From Clostridia bacterium (lineage in GTDB: Bacteria > Bacillota > Clostridia > Oscillospirales > Acutalibacteraceae), in NCBI GenBank assembly GCA_017555765.1, contig JAFZFT010000106.1, positions 1 to 46,927 on the forward strand: a DNA stretch of 46,927 bases, in the 5' to 3' direction. Positions 1 through 6,928 of this stretch are shown piece by piece. Numbering within the stretch: the first letter of the stretch is position 1; each line of letters begins with the position of its first letter. The translations under genes were made by a program, and so were the position numbers. The notes under the pieces are model-generated. The model was not told where the DNA came from. It did not search any database and saw nothing but the letters and a program-made list of their open reading frames with translations.

Positions 1-360
1 GGAGGGCATCGTCGCCGAAGCGCTCGCAGTGCGAGATGAAGCGAGGTGAGGATGGCGCAGCGGTCGAAAGTTGCCCGCGCTCCAAGCGGAAAGCAACTTT
101 CGGGCACCGCAAGAGGATAGTAATATCTAAGGGCGTAGTAGGATTTAATAATAACAATCTTTCTCAGCGTACATCACTGATGGCTCGCTTCCGCAGTTTG
201 CTGTTGGAGGCGGACTATATGTATATTTTAAAGATGCCGAGCCGTGTCTATAAAAAAGAGCGCTTTGCATCCTTTGTCGCTCCGGACAAAGGATGTGCCA
301 CAGCGGCATGAGCGTTACCACGGCTGAAGCCTCATTGAAACAGGAAGATGAAAAAGCAAA
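1..360 (+). ncRNA. Unidentified structured RNA-like segment (5' part outside window)
   Basis: No convincing gene is present in the first 400 bases. The segment is rich in strong hairpins: a small one at 23-35, a three-tier stem at 60-110 (GCGGT with ACCGC, then CGAAAGTTGC with GCAACTTTCG, then CCGC with GCGG), and an 11-bp perfect stem at 268-295 (CATCCTTTGTC with GACAAAGGATG). It is followed by an intrinsic terminator, which would fit the 3' part of a plus-strand non-coding RNA. It does not look like RNase P, tmRNA, SRP or a known riboswitch class that I can identify. A 91-codon open frame (36-311) crosses these stems, has a protein-unlike composition and lacks a ribosome binding site, so it is not called. 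It could also be mobile-element debris. Confidence 0.4.
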
Positions 361-363
361 TAA

Positions 364-396
364 AAAAGCTCAGGTTTTTCTCCTGAGCTTTTTGTT
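364..396. terminator. Bidirectional intrinsic terminator
   Basis: Perfect stem AAAAGCTCAGG (364-374) with CCTGAGCTTTT (382-392), followed by T-rich sequence on the plus strand and by a T run on the minus strand as well. It can end both the RNA-like segment from the left and the EamA exporter operon from the right. Confidence 0.85.
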
Positions 397-401
397 AGGT
401 T

Positions 402-1316
402 TTATTCAGCCTTTGCAACTGCCTTCTTCTCCGGCAGCTGTGCAACGATGATAGCAATAAACATAAGCACACATCCGATGCCTTCTCTTAATGTCGGAAG
501 CTGACCGAGAATGACAAGTGAGGTGAGTACGGCGAAAACCGACTCAAGACTCATCAGCATTGAAGCGAGGGTAGGCTCTGTCCTCTTCTGAGCGATAATC
601 TGGAATGTGAAGGCGATACCGCTTGACATAATACCTGCATATGCGATTGAAATGGCGGCAGCCTTGATGTTTTCAAGACTTGCTTCCTCGAAAAGGAGAG
701 CGGGGATGATGCATATAACCGCCGCAACGAAAAACTGCATGGCGGAAAGCTTCACTCCGTCGATGTCGGGTGCAACCTTGTCGATAACGAGAATATGTAC
801 TGCATAAAGAGCGGCACACAGAAGCACGAAAAGGTCAGCGGGGACAATGGAGTTATCCTCCTTGACACAGAGAAGATAAAGTGCGACAACGCTTATGCCT
901 ATACAACCCCAGATAATCGGGCGTACCTTTTTGCCGAGGAAAAGGGAGAATACAGGCACGAGAAGAATATAAAGGGCGGTGATGAAGCCTGCCTTTCCCG
1001 GCTCTGTACCCTTGTCGAGACCTATCTGCTGAGAAGCAGAGGCACCGAAAAGGATAATACCGCAGGTGATGCCTCCGATAATGAGGGCCTTTATATCTTT
1101 TTTAGTGGATTTTACAAGAGTGCCTCTTTTCTTTTTGCCCATATCTGTTACGAAAATAACGGGCAGAAGCACCGCTGTGCCGAGAAAGCTTCTCAGACAC
1201 AGAAAGGTGAAGGGACCAAGATGCTTTGCACCCTCGGACTGTGCAACGAAGGCACTGCCCCAGATGAAGGCGGCAATAATAAGCAGCAAGGGACCTATAA
1301 GCTTGTTTTGTTTCAT
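402..1316 (-). CDS. EamA/DMT-family transporter
   Basis: About 304 aa, ten predicted hydrophobic segments in two repeated halves, as in the drug/metabolite transporter superfamily (EamA domains). The N-terminal part has the typical FIWGSAFVAQ segment after the first helix. It is expected to export a small metabolite or amino acid across the cytoplasmic membrane; the substrate cannot be told from sequence. The longest frame starts at 1328, but the ATG at 1316 (MKQNKL) has a GAGG box six to seven bases upstream and is preferred. It is last in an operon with the DUF554 and TSCPD genes, 26 bases after the stop of the DUF554 gene. Confidence 0.88.
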   Translation of the reverse strand: MKQNKLIGPLLLIIAAFIWGSAFVAQSEGAKHLGPFTFLCLRSFLGTAVLLPVIFVTDMGKKKRGTLVKSTKKDIKALIIGGITCGIILFGASASQQIGLDKGTEPGKAGFITALYILLVPVFSLFLGKKVRPIIWGCIGISVVALYLLCVKEDNSIVPADLFVLLCAALYAVHILVIDKVAPDIDGVKLSAMQFFVAAVICIIPALLFEEASLENIKAAAISIAYAGIMSSGIAFTFQIIAQKRTEPTLASMLMSLESVFAVLTSLVILGQLPTLREGIGCVLMFIAIIVAQLPEKKAVAKAE

Positions 1317-1342
1317 TTTGTACCTCATTTGTTTTAAAGTTC

Positions 1343-2071
1343 TTATGCAAGTGCGGGAATGTACTTTCCTAAAAGCTCGAAGCCGTAATATACAATCGGT
1401 GAAAAAACAATGGCGGGAAGATAGTTTGCTACCTTGAATTTACCTATACCCGTAAGGTTGAGACCGAGTGCGAAGATGAGAAGTGCACCTACGGAGGTTA
1501 TCTCCGCAATTGCACCTGCACTGAGTACGGGAGCAAGTAAGCCTGATGCGAGTACGAGACCGCCCTGGAAGATAAATACAAAAAGAGCGGCAAAGATTAC
1601 ACCTGCACCGAGAGATGCACTGAGCATCATCGATGAGAAAAGGTCGAGAAGACTCTTTGTGAAAATAGTTGTATGGTTACCCTCGAGACCTGACTCCAGG
1701 GAGCCGACGATTGTCATTGAGCCCACACAGAAAACAAGAGATGCGGTAACGAAGCCCTGAGCAAAGGAGTTTTTGTCTGAGTTTTTGCTTTTGAGCTTTT
1801 TTGAGAGAAAATCACCTGCACCGTTGAGTCTTTTGTCAATATCAATTGCAGTACCGACAATAGCACCGATGACCATTGAGATGATTGTAACAAGAACATT
1901 CTGTCCCTTGAGCATACCGTCAGCCATACCCTGAATACCGATGAGCAGAGTACAAAGACCGATGCCTGTCATAACCGCATCAGTGAATTTTGCAGATATA
2001 CCCTTTTTGAAAATAAGTCCGACGGTGCTTCCGAGAAGGACAGTACCGACATTTACGATAACACCAAGCAT
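1343..2071 (-). CDS. DUF554 family membrane protein
   Basis: 242 aa, almost entirely hydrophobic with about seven membrane segments and Gly-rich turns. The N-terminus (MLGVIVNVGTVLLGSTVGL) and the GIGLCTLLIGIQGM segment match the DUF554 family (YdfK/YqgA-like), whose transport role is not established. Full family length. It lies between the TSCPD gene (21 bases upstream) and the EamA exporter (26 bases downstream) and is probably co-transcribed with them. Confidence 0.88.
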   Translation of the reverse strand: MLGVIVNVGTVLLGSTVGLIFKKGISAKFTDAVMTGIGLCTLLIGIQGMADGMLKGQNVLVTIISMVIGAIVGTAIDIDKRLNGAGDFLSKKLKSKNSDKNSFAQGFVTASLVFCVGSMTIVGSLESGLEGNHTTIFTKSLLDLFSSMMLSASLGAGVIFAALFVFIFQGGLVLASGLLAPVLSAGAIAEITSVGALLIFALGLNLTGIGKFKVANYLPAIVFSPIVYYGFELLGKYIPALA

Positions 2072-2092
2072 TTTTACACTTCTTTTCTGTTA

Positions 2093-2338
2093 TTATTCAG
2101 TAGCTTCTTTTACTGCAAGTGCAAGCTGGTCGGGGCATGATGTGCCCTTGAAGCCGCAACGGATGCCCTTGAGTCTTGAAATGAGCTCCTCTGCAGTCAT
2201 ACCCTCTGCGAGAGCTGCAACACCCTGAGTGTTACCGCCGCAGCCGCCTGTGAAGCGTACGTTACGTACCTTTCCGTCGATGATTTCGAAGTCTATCTTT
2301 CTTGCGCAAACGCCTTTTGTTTTGTATGTGTATTCCAT
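2093..2338 (-). CDS. TSCPD-domain protein (TIGR03905 type)
   Basis: 81 aa. It has the family hallmarks: a Gly/Cys motif TGGCGGNTQG in the middle and a C-terminal GTSCPDQLA motif that gives the TSCPD domain its name. Similar domains occur at the C-terminus of some ribonucleotide reductases, where the cysteines are thought to be redox- or metal-active, but stand-alone members are uncharacterised. It has a good AAGGAGG site and is first in the operon with the DUF554 and EamA genes, behind a consensus promoter. Confidence 0.9.
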   Translation of the reverse strand: MEYTYKTKGVCARKIDFEIIDGKVRNVRFTGGCGGNTQGVAALAEGMTAEELISRLKGIRCGFKGTSCPDQLALAVKEATE

Positions 2339-2372
2339 AATAATACCTCCTTAAGATTAAACAATAGATATA

Positions 2373-2401
2373 ATAATAGTTGAAGCAAGAGGCTTTGTCA
2401 A
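2373..2401 (-). promoter_or_regulatory. Sigma-A type promoter of the TSCPD-DUF554-EamA operon
   Basis: On the minus strand TTGACA (2396-2401), 17 bases, then TATTAT (2373-2378). The -35 box overlaps the stop codon of the 36-aa gene immediately upstream. Confidence 0.75.
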
Positions 2402-2508
2402 GAGAGAATATATAAAAGTGCCGTTATAAGGTCGCGGTTTTTCTCGTCCGGGGCAAGGAGTACGATAAGAGCTATTATTACTGCTTCGTCTGTATAGTTG
2501 CGTTTCAT
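2398..2508 (-). CDS. 36-aa small protein, translationally coupled
   Basis: A 37-codon frame beginning MKRNYTDEAVII and ending LLYILS. It is mostly hydrophobic with a charged centre (DEKNRD), so it may form two short helices that meet the membrane. Its ATG overlaps the TGA of the preceding 118-aa gene (TGATG), and an AAAGGAG box sits about eight bases upstream inside that gene. Both are strong signs of real, coupled translation. Function unknown. It is the third gene of a cassette of small unknown proteins. Confidence 0.7.
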   Translation of the reverse strand: MKRNYTDEAVIIALIVLLAPDEKNRDLITALLYILS

Positions 2509-2864
2509 CAGCCAAGCTCCTTTATAAGCGGCATAAGTGACATCATCTGCAGAAGCTGTATGGCATTATCCACCTTTTTTCTGCGAGGGGGACTAAGCAT
2601 AGGCTTAAGGTCACGGAGAAGTCTGCAACGTGGGTCTTCGGGCTGACTGCCAAGCTTATTCATAAGTGAGGCAAGCCTCATAACCGTATCCATATCTATA
2701 TTAAAGGGCGGCGGGGGAGAGCTGTCCTTCTTTTCTTCCTTTTCCTTCGGTTCGGAATCGGAGAAAAATGAGGATGCAAGCTTTGTTATGTTTTCCACAT
2801 CCGACGGAGAAAGTGAGGAAAGTATATCGTTTATTGCCTCGGGAGTAATATCGCCCGTAAACAT
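2508..2864 (-). CDS. Conserved-looking hypothetical protein, 118 aa
   Basis: No recognised domain. The N-terminal half is acidic and helical, followed by a Lys/Glu-rich stretch and a short Pro run (SPPPP, about residue 50). The C-terminal third is a Leu/Met-rich helical segment with an SPPRRKKVDNAIQLL core. It starts 4 bases after the stop of the 78-aa gene and overlaps the start of the 36-aa gene, so the three are one transcription and translation unit. The KKVD-type C-terminal motif reminds me of small clostridial proteins of unknown role, but that is recollection, not a search result. Confidence 0.75.
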   Translation of the reverse strand: MFTGDITPEAINDILSSLSPSDVENITKLASSFFSDSEPKEKEEKKDSSPPPPFNIDMDTVMRLASLMNKLGSQPEDPRCRLLRDLKPMLSPPRRKKVDNAIQLLQMMSLMPLIKELG

Positions 2865-2868
2865 CGGC

Positions 2869-3105
2869 TTACTCCTTGTCTTTATTCTGCAGCATTGAAA
2901 TAATCCGCTTTGCTATGGGAGAATTCATAACCTCACGGAGCTTCTCGGGGTCACTGAGTACGCTTTTAAGCTTTTCAGACTGTGAAGAAGTCAGATGTTC
3001 ATTGAGAAAGGTACTGTCAGGGGTCTTGCCCTCGGCTGAAAGCTCCCTTGCCTTATCAAGTATTCCGTTTAGTTGTTCTTTAGAAAGATTTGTTCCGTTA
3101 TCCAT
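2869..3105 (-). CDS. Hypothetical protein, 78 aa
   Basis: Small, hydrophilic, helix-rich and charged protein without membrane segment or recognised domain. The upstream sequence contains GGGAGG at good spacing. It is the first gene of the 78/118/36-aa cassette and is divergent from the phosphodiesterase gene at 3168. The short Leu/Ser/Lys-rich helices (for example SSQSEKLKSVLSDPEKL) suggest a protein-interaction role, but no function can be assigned. Confidence 0.7.
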   Translation of the reverse strand: MDNGTNLSKEQLNGILDKARELSAEGKTPDSTFLNEHLTSSQSEKLKSVLSDPEKLREVMNSPIAKRIISMLQNKDKE

Positions 3106-3133
3106 TGAAAAACCTCCCGATGTGTGATAATAT
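3105..3133 (+). promoter_or_regulatory. Promoter of the YfcE-like phosphodiesterase gene
   Basis: TTGAAA (3105-3110), 17 bases, TAATAT (3128-3133), about 35 bases upstream of the start codon. The -35 box touches the start codon of the divergent 78-aa gene. Confidence 0.6.
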
Positions 3134-3167
3134 AATTATTAATATGTACCGAAGGAGAGGATTATGA

Positions 3168-3632
3168 ATGGATATACTTGTGTTCAGTGACTCTCACGGC
3201 AGAAAAGACCTTGCAGTGCGTATGCTTGAGAAGGAAAAGGATTGCAAAACCGTCTTTTTTCTCGGCGACGGTGAAAGAGAGGCTCTTTTTCTTAAGGAGA
3301 CCTGCAAGGACAGAAGCTTTATCTGTGTAAGAGGCAACAACGATTACGCTTCTCAGTTTGATACGGTTGCCTACAAGCACATTGACGGAGTAACAATTAT
3401 GGCTTGTCACGGTCATACCTGTGACGTACGCTTCAGCCGTCGTACTCTCTTTTACAAGGCGGCGGATGTTATGGCACATCTTGCTCTTTACGGTCATACT
3501 CACGTACCTCTTGCGGAAGGCGACCCGATGTCGGGTGTATGTGCGGTAAACCCCGGTGCTCTCTGTAACGGAAGCTACTGTGTTATAAGTATTGAAAAAG
3601 GAAAATACGATATTTTCCATAAAACTCTCTGA
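3168..3632 (+). CDS. YfcE/MJ0936-family metallophosphodiesterase
   Basis: 154 aa, the usual length for small calcineurin-like phosphodiesterases. Metal-binding motifs appear in order: DSH at 8-10, GD at 33-34, GNND at 56-59, HGH at 81-83 and GHTH at 109-112. The family hydrolyses phosphodiesters with two Mn/Ni-type metals in the cytoplasm; the physiological substrate is unknown. The ATG at 3168 has an AAGGAGAGG box seven bases upstream; an earlier ATG at 3164 is out of frame and short. It is followed 67 bases later by a PAP2 phosphatase gene. Confidence 0.9.
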   Translation: MDILVFSDSHGRKDLAVRMLEKEKDCKTVFFLGDGEREALFLKETCKDRSFICVRGNNDYASQFDTVAYKHIDGVTIMACHGHTCDVRFSRRTLFYKAADVMAHLALYGHTHVPLAEGDPMSGVCAVNPGALCNGSYCVISIEKGKYDIFHKTL

Positions 3633-3699
3633 GAGGGAATATAAATAAGTAAATCTTACCGCTTCGGCGGTGTGAAATAAAAAAGAAAGAAGGCTTACT

Positions 3700-4767
3700 A
3701 TGACCTTGAACAAAAACAACGGTACCGGCAGAAGAATCACCGTGATGCTTCTTGTTATGGTGCTCATTATGAGCTTTATGTCATTTTCCGCTTTTGCCGA
3801 GAATGATGCAAAGACCGCAACCGATGTTGCAGCGGGCTGTATGACAGAGGTTGAAATCGACACAGAAAACGAAGACCACGCAACCGTACTCGTAAACGGT
3901 GTAGCAGCTGAAGAGATTATCCTTGCTTGCGGTGAGGAATTCACTCTTGAGGTTACTGCGGACGACGGATATTTCATCAGAAAAATCCTTGTTGAAAAAG
4001 AAAATGCAGACGGCAAGGACGAGGAGATAATCATCTCTCTTACTGATGACAAGAGCTTCAGCGGTACTCTTGTTGCCGAAAATGACATGACAGTTGAAAT
4101 CAAAATCACATCTGACAGCTTCAGATTCTTTGATTCCTTCCTCGGTCTCGACCTTGCAGTTTTCGAGTGGGTACAGGGTATCAGAAACCCCGTGCTTACA
4201 GTTTTGATGAAGGTTATCACAACTCTCGGTGACGAGGGTATCCTCTTCATAGCAATCGGTCTCATACTTCTCCTCACAAAGAAGTACCGTAAAATCGGTC
4301 TTACAATCCTTGTTGCACTTGTTGTTATGCTTATCTGCAACAACTTTGTGCTTAAGGAAATCTTTGCAAGAGAGCGTCCCTTCAACCTCTTTGCAACCTT
4401 CCCCGAAAAGTACGCAGACTGGGGCGGAGAAGCCGCAAGATATATTTATCCCAATTTCGTAAAGGCTCCTCACAGCTACTCATTCCCCTCAGGTCACACA
4501 TCATCAGCCTTTGCTGCAGGTGTTGCAGTGCTTATCTGTAACAGAAAGTTCGGTATTCCCGCTACGATCTTTGCGTTCATTATGGGCTTTACAAGAATTT
4601 ACGTAGGTGTACATTACACAACAGACGTTATTGCAGCCGCAATCGTTGGTATATTTTATGCTATCCTCGGCTTCATCATTGCAAAGTATCTCTTCCCCAT
4701 CGCAGATAAGCTTATCGATAAGGTTTTAGGAAAGCTCTTCAAGAAAAAGAAGGAAGAAACAAAATGA
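3700..4767 (+). CDS. PAP2-family membrane phosphatase with extracytoplasmic N-terminal domain
   Basis: 355 aa. A signal-like helix (about 13-33) precedes roughly 110 mostly acidic, soluble residues resembling an extracytoplasmic beta domain, then a six-helix PAP2 core. All three phosphatase motifs are present: K219-x6-R226-P227, PSGH at 263-266, and R299-x5-H305 with D309. Such enzymes dephosphorylate lipid phosphates such as undecaprenyl-PP or phosphatidate/PG-P at the outer membrane face. The N-terminal domain is an addition to the usual ~200-aa core. Its stop overlaps the start of the next gene (ATGA), so the two are translationally coupled. Confidence 0.9.
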   Translation: MTLNKNNGTGRRITVMLLVMVLIMSFMSFSAFAENDAKTATDVAAGCMTEVEIDTENEDHATVLVNGVAAEEIILACGEEFTLEVTADDGYFIRKILVEKENADGKDEEIIISLTDDKSFSGTLVAENDMTVEIKITSDSFRFFDSFLGLDLAVFEWVQGIRNPVLTVLMKVITTLGDEGILFIAIGLILLLTKKYRKIGLTILVALVVMLICNNFVLKEIFARERPFNLFATFPEKYADWGGEAARYIYPNFVKAPHSYSFPSGHTSSAFAAGVAVLICNRKFGIPATIFAFIMGFTRIYVGVHYTTDVIAAAIVGIFYAILGFIIAKYLFPIADKLIDKVLGKLFKKKKEETK

Positions 4768-5531
4768 AAAAGGTTGCCTTGATTCTCAGTGTAGTACTTC
4801 TTCTTTGTGCGCTGACCGCATCTGCATCGGCACTTACCTATAACGGCTTCATATGTGATGAAAACAGTAAGAGCTCTCTTACTCTTACAGGACTTGAGTA
4901 TGAAATCGCAAGCGGTGATGTGGTTGTTCCCGAGAAGGTGGGCGGCAAAAACATAACTGCAATAGGTATGAATGTTTTCAGCTACAAGCAGTTTATTACA
5001 TCTGTTACCCTTCCCTCAACTGTTACTGAAATAGCTGACGGTGCCTTCCATATGTGCGTAGGTCTTGAGGAGATTGTTATTCCGTCAAGTGTGAAAAGTC
5101 TCGGCGCAAAAATGTTCCGCGACTGTAAAGCACTTAAAACCGCTTACATTTACGGCGAAGATGTGAGTATCGGTGAGGATTTCTTCCTCGGCTGTGAAAA
5201 GCTTGAAGCAATCTATCTTTCCGACGGGGTAAAATCAGTTTCCGAATCTGCAATAGCTGAATGCACCGCTCTTACTGACATATACTGTCAGGGTGCAAAG
5301 GGCTCTGTAGTTTTCGAGGGAGATGCTCTTGAAAAGCTCAATATACAGGTTCATTATGAATATGATTACGAGGGTTTCCCGAAGGAGCTTCCTGAGGAGA
5401 CTGCTACAGATTCCGCAGAGGTTAGTACAGATGCTGAGTCTCAGCAGAAAAAGCCCGGTATGATTATCGTGGTTATTGCTCTGCTTCTTCTTGCAGGCGG
5501 TGCAGTGCTTGTGATTAAGAAAAAGAAATAA
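4764..5531 (+). CDS. Membrane-anchored BspA-like leucine-rich-repeat protein
   Basis: 255 aa. It has a signal peptide (1-23), then about five LRR_5 repeats of the BspA/Treponema type (for example FITSVTLPSTVTEIADGAF and LEEIVIPSSVKSLGAKMF), a Thr/Glu-rich linker at about 205-228, and one C-terminal helix (231-249) followed by KKKK. The protein is therefore probably tethered at the cell surface with repeats outside. BspA-like repeats are used for adhesion or protein binding. Its start overlaps the PAP2 phosphatase stop, which suggests the two work at the same envelope site. Confidence 0.88.
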   Translation: MKKVALILSVVLLLCALTASASALTYNGFICDENSKSSLTLTGLEYEIASGDVVVPEKVGGKNITAIGMNVFSYKQFITSVTLPSTVTEIADGAFHMCVGLEEIVIPSSVKSLGAKMFRDCKALKTAYIYGEDVSIGEDFFLGCEKLEAIYLSDGVKSVSESAIAECTALTDIYCQGAKGSVVFEGDALEKLNIQVHYEYDYEGFPKELPEETATDSAEVSTDAESQQKKPGMIIVVIALLLLAGGAVLVIKKKK

Positions 5532-5536
5532 TAGCA

Positions 5537-5594
5537 AAGCGTCGGATAAAAAATCCGACGCTTCAGCTTGTCGAAAAAGTGTTTTCGACAAGCT
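5537..5594 (+). terminator. Two hairpins after the LRR gene
   Basis: The first hairpin (5537-5563) pairs AAGCGTCGGAT with ATCCGACGCTT; the second (5565-5594) pairs AGCTTGTCGAAAA with TTTTCGACAAGCT. An identical copy of the first hairpin, followed by a T-rich tract, recurs at 5811-5837, on the far side of a dispersed repeat. The later copy is the better terminator; the earlier one lacks a T tract. Confidence 0.6.
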
Positions 5595-5598
5595 GATC

Positions 5599-5812
5599 AG
5601 GCTGGTGAGAAAGTTGCAAGATGGCCTTTTCTTCACCCCGAAGCTGTACGATGGTACCGCGAGAGGGTGAAAAAAGGTCAAAACGATACAAAAATCGTCG
5701 GGATTCGATGTCCCGACGATTTTTTTTGAAGTTTTTGTGCAAATAATTCGAACAAGATAATTACAATGTTTTTTCTGAATCGTTGGTCTTGTGACTTTAT
5801 CGACAGTCTGAA
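5599..5812 (+). repeat. MITE-like dispersed repeat, copy 1 (~213 bp)
   Basis: Near-identical over its length to the reverse complement of 34410-34621, with single-base differences and small indels in T runs. It contains an 11-bp stem (AATCGTCGGGA with TCCCGACGATT) followed by a T run, and a second stem TTCACCC/GGGTGAA. It encodes no protein. It lies between two identical 27-base hairpins (5537-5563 and 5811-5837). This accounts for most of the 5532-5989 gap; the remainder (5838-5985) shows nothing else of note. Confidence 0.85.
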
Positions 5813-5847
5813 GCGTCGGATAAAAAATCCGACGCTTTATTTTTGAA
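5811..5847. terminator. Hairpin with T-rich tail (duplicate of 5537-5563)
   Basis: Stem AAGCGTCGGAT/ATCCGACGCTT followed by TTATTTTTG. It can serve as the terminator of the PAP2-LRR unit, displaced by the inserted repeat. Confidence 0.6.
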
Positions 5848-5989
5848 GCAGTGCTTATAAAAGAGGAGTAATCGATTCTGCACTTTTATTGTACCCGGTA
5901 AGCCGTAGACCGTCAACTGTAAGGCTTCGGCAGAGTACGGAAAAAGAGTATAAAAAAAGAGCCTTCCATATGGAAGACTCTTGATTTTT

Positions 5990-6907
5990 TTAGCCGATGG
6001 GATAAATGAATTCTTGTCCCTCAAGGTAGTAGCCGTTGTAGAAGTCTCTGATTCTTACAACGATTTCGTCATCGTAAACCTCAACCTGAGCACCGATGCC
6101 TGTGCCTGCTTCATCCTTGTGTGTTACCTTGGGAAGATTGATGCAGTCAACACCGTTGAGGGTGTAAACGCTGTACTGATCGTATTCGCGGTGAGTGTGT
6201 CCGCAGAAGTAAAGAAGATTATCGTAATCGTTGAGGATATCGGTAAGCTCGTCGCTGCTTCTTTCTGCAAGATAGTCTGCGGGATGATGTGACATCACGA
6301 AGATGGGAGCCTTCTTTTCAGCGGCCTCATCGAGTACGCTCTTGAGCCAGCTGAGCTGAGTGTCTGAAAGATACATATCGTTCACTGTTGCATCCTCGCT
6401 TGAAAGACAGATGATGTAGCAGCCCTTGACAACCTGATAGTAATAAGGCTCTGTGAGGTTCTTTGTGAAGAATGCGTTGTTATAATAGAGGAAACGGTTT
6501 TTGTATTCCTCGTAGTCGCCTTCACCGTTACTGAAGTCGTGATTACCTGCTGTAACTATTATCTTGTCAGCGGGATTCATTGAGTTGACAAGTCCGTAGA
6601 AGAGAAGATTCTCTATGTTCTGACCATTCATTGTGTTGTCACCGAGGAAAACGAGAGCATCGTTTCTGCCTGCAAGAAGGCTTACATCATCGAGTACCTT
6701 TGTGAGAGCACCGTAGGACTTTGTAAAGGTGAATTCCTGATCAAGGCCTTCAATATGTGCGTCGGAAAGTACTGAGAAAACAACGGGATGCTCCTCAGGT
6801 GCCTTGACTGTGTGTAATTCGCCTGTGCCTGAGCCGAGGGTGAATAAGGTCATAATCACTGCGAGAATTGAAGCGATAGCTTTTCCGAAAAGATATAACA
6901 TTGTCAT
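5990..6907 (-). CDS. Membrane-anchored calcineurin-like metallophosphoesterase
   Basis: 305 aa. One N-terminal hydrophobic helix (about 3-25) is followed by a complete metallophosphoesterase domain: DAH at 49-51, GDN at 89-91, GNHD at 121-124, SHHP at 206-209 and GHTH at 236-239. These residues form a dinuclear metal site. It probably acts outside the membrane on a phosphoester; substrate unknown. The AAGAAGG box precedes the ATG at 6907. It follows galM by 21 bases and is probably co-transcribed with it. Confidence 0.88.
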   Translation of the reverse strand: MTMLYLFGKAIASILAVIMTLFTLGSGTGELHTVKAPEEHPVVFSVLSDAHIEGLDQEFTFTKSYGALTKVLDDVSLLAGRNDALVFLGDNTMNGQNIENLLFYGLVNSMNPADKIIVTAGNHDFSNGEGDYEEYKNRFLYYNNAFFTKNLTEPYYYQVVKGCYIICLSSEDATVNDMYLSDTQLSWLKSVLDEAAEKKAPIFVMSHHPADYLAERSSDELTDILNDYDNLLYFCGHTHREYDQYSVYTLNGVDCINLPKVTHKDEAGTGIGAQVEVYDDEIVVRIRDFYNGYYLEGQEFIYPIG

Positions 6908-6928
6908 AATTTGCCTTCTTTCTTCTTA

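Noticed and set aside
1..60. Resemblance of GTCGCCGAAGC to the lysine riboswitch core
   Set aside because: The following GCTGG segment and the closing stem of the lysine riboswitch are absent, and no lysine gene lies downstream on that strand.
36..311. 91-codon open frame at the left edge
   Set aside because: It crosses several perfect hairpins, has no ribosome binding site and a composition unlike a protein.
3162..4385. 407-codon open frame on the minus strand opposite the phosphodiesterase and PAP2 genes
   Set aside because: Shadow of the biased codon use in the real plus-strand genes; Ser/Thr/Val-rich, no ribosome binding site and no domain.
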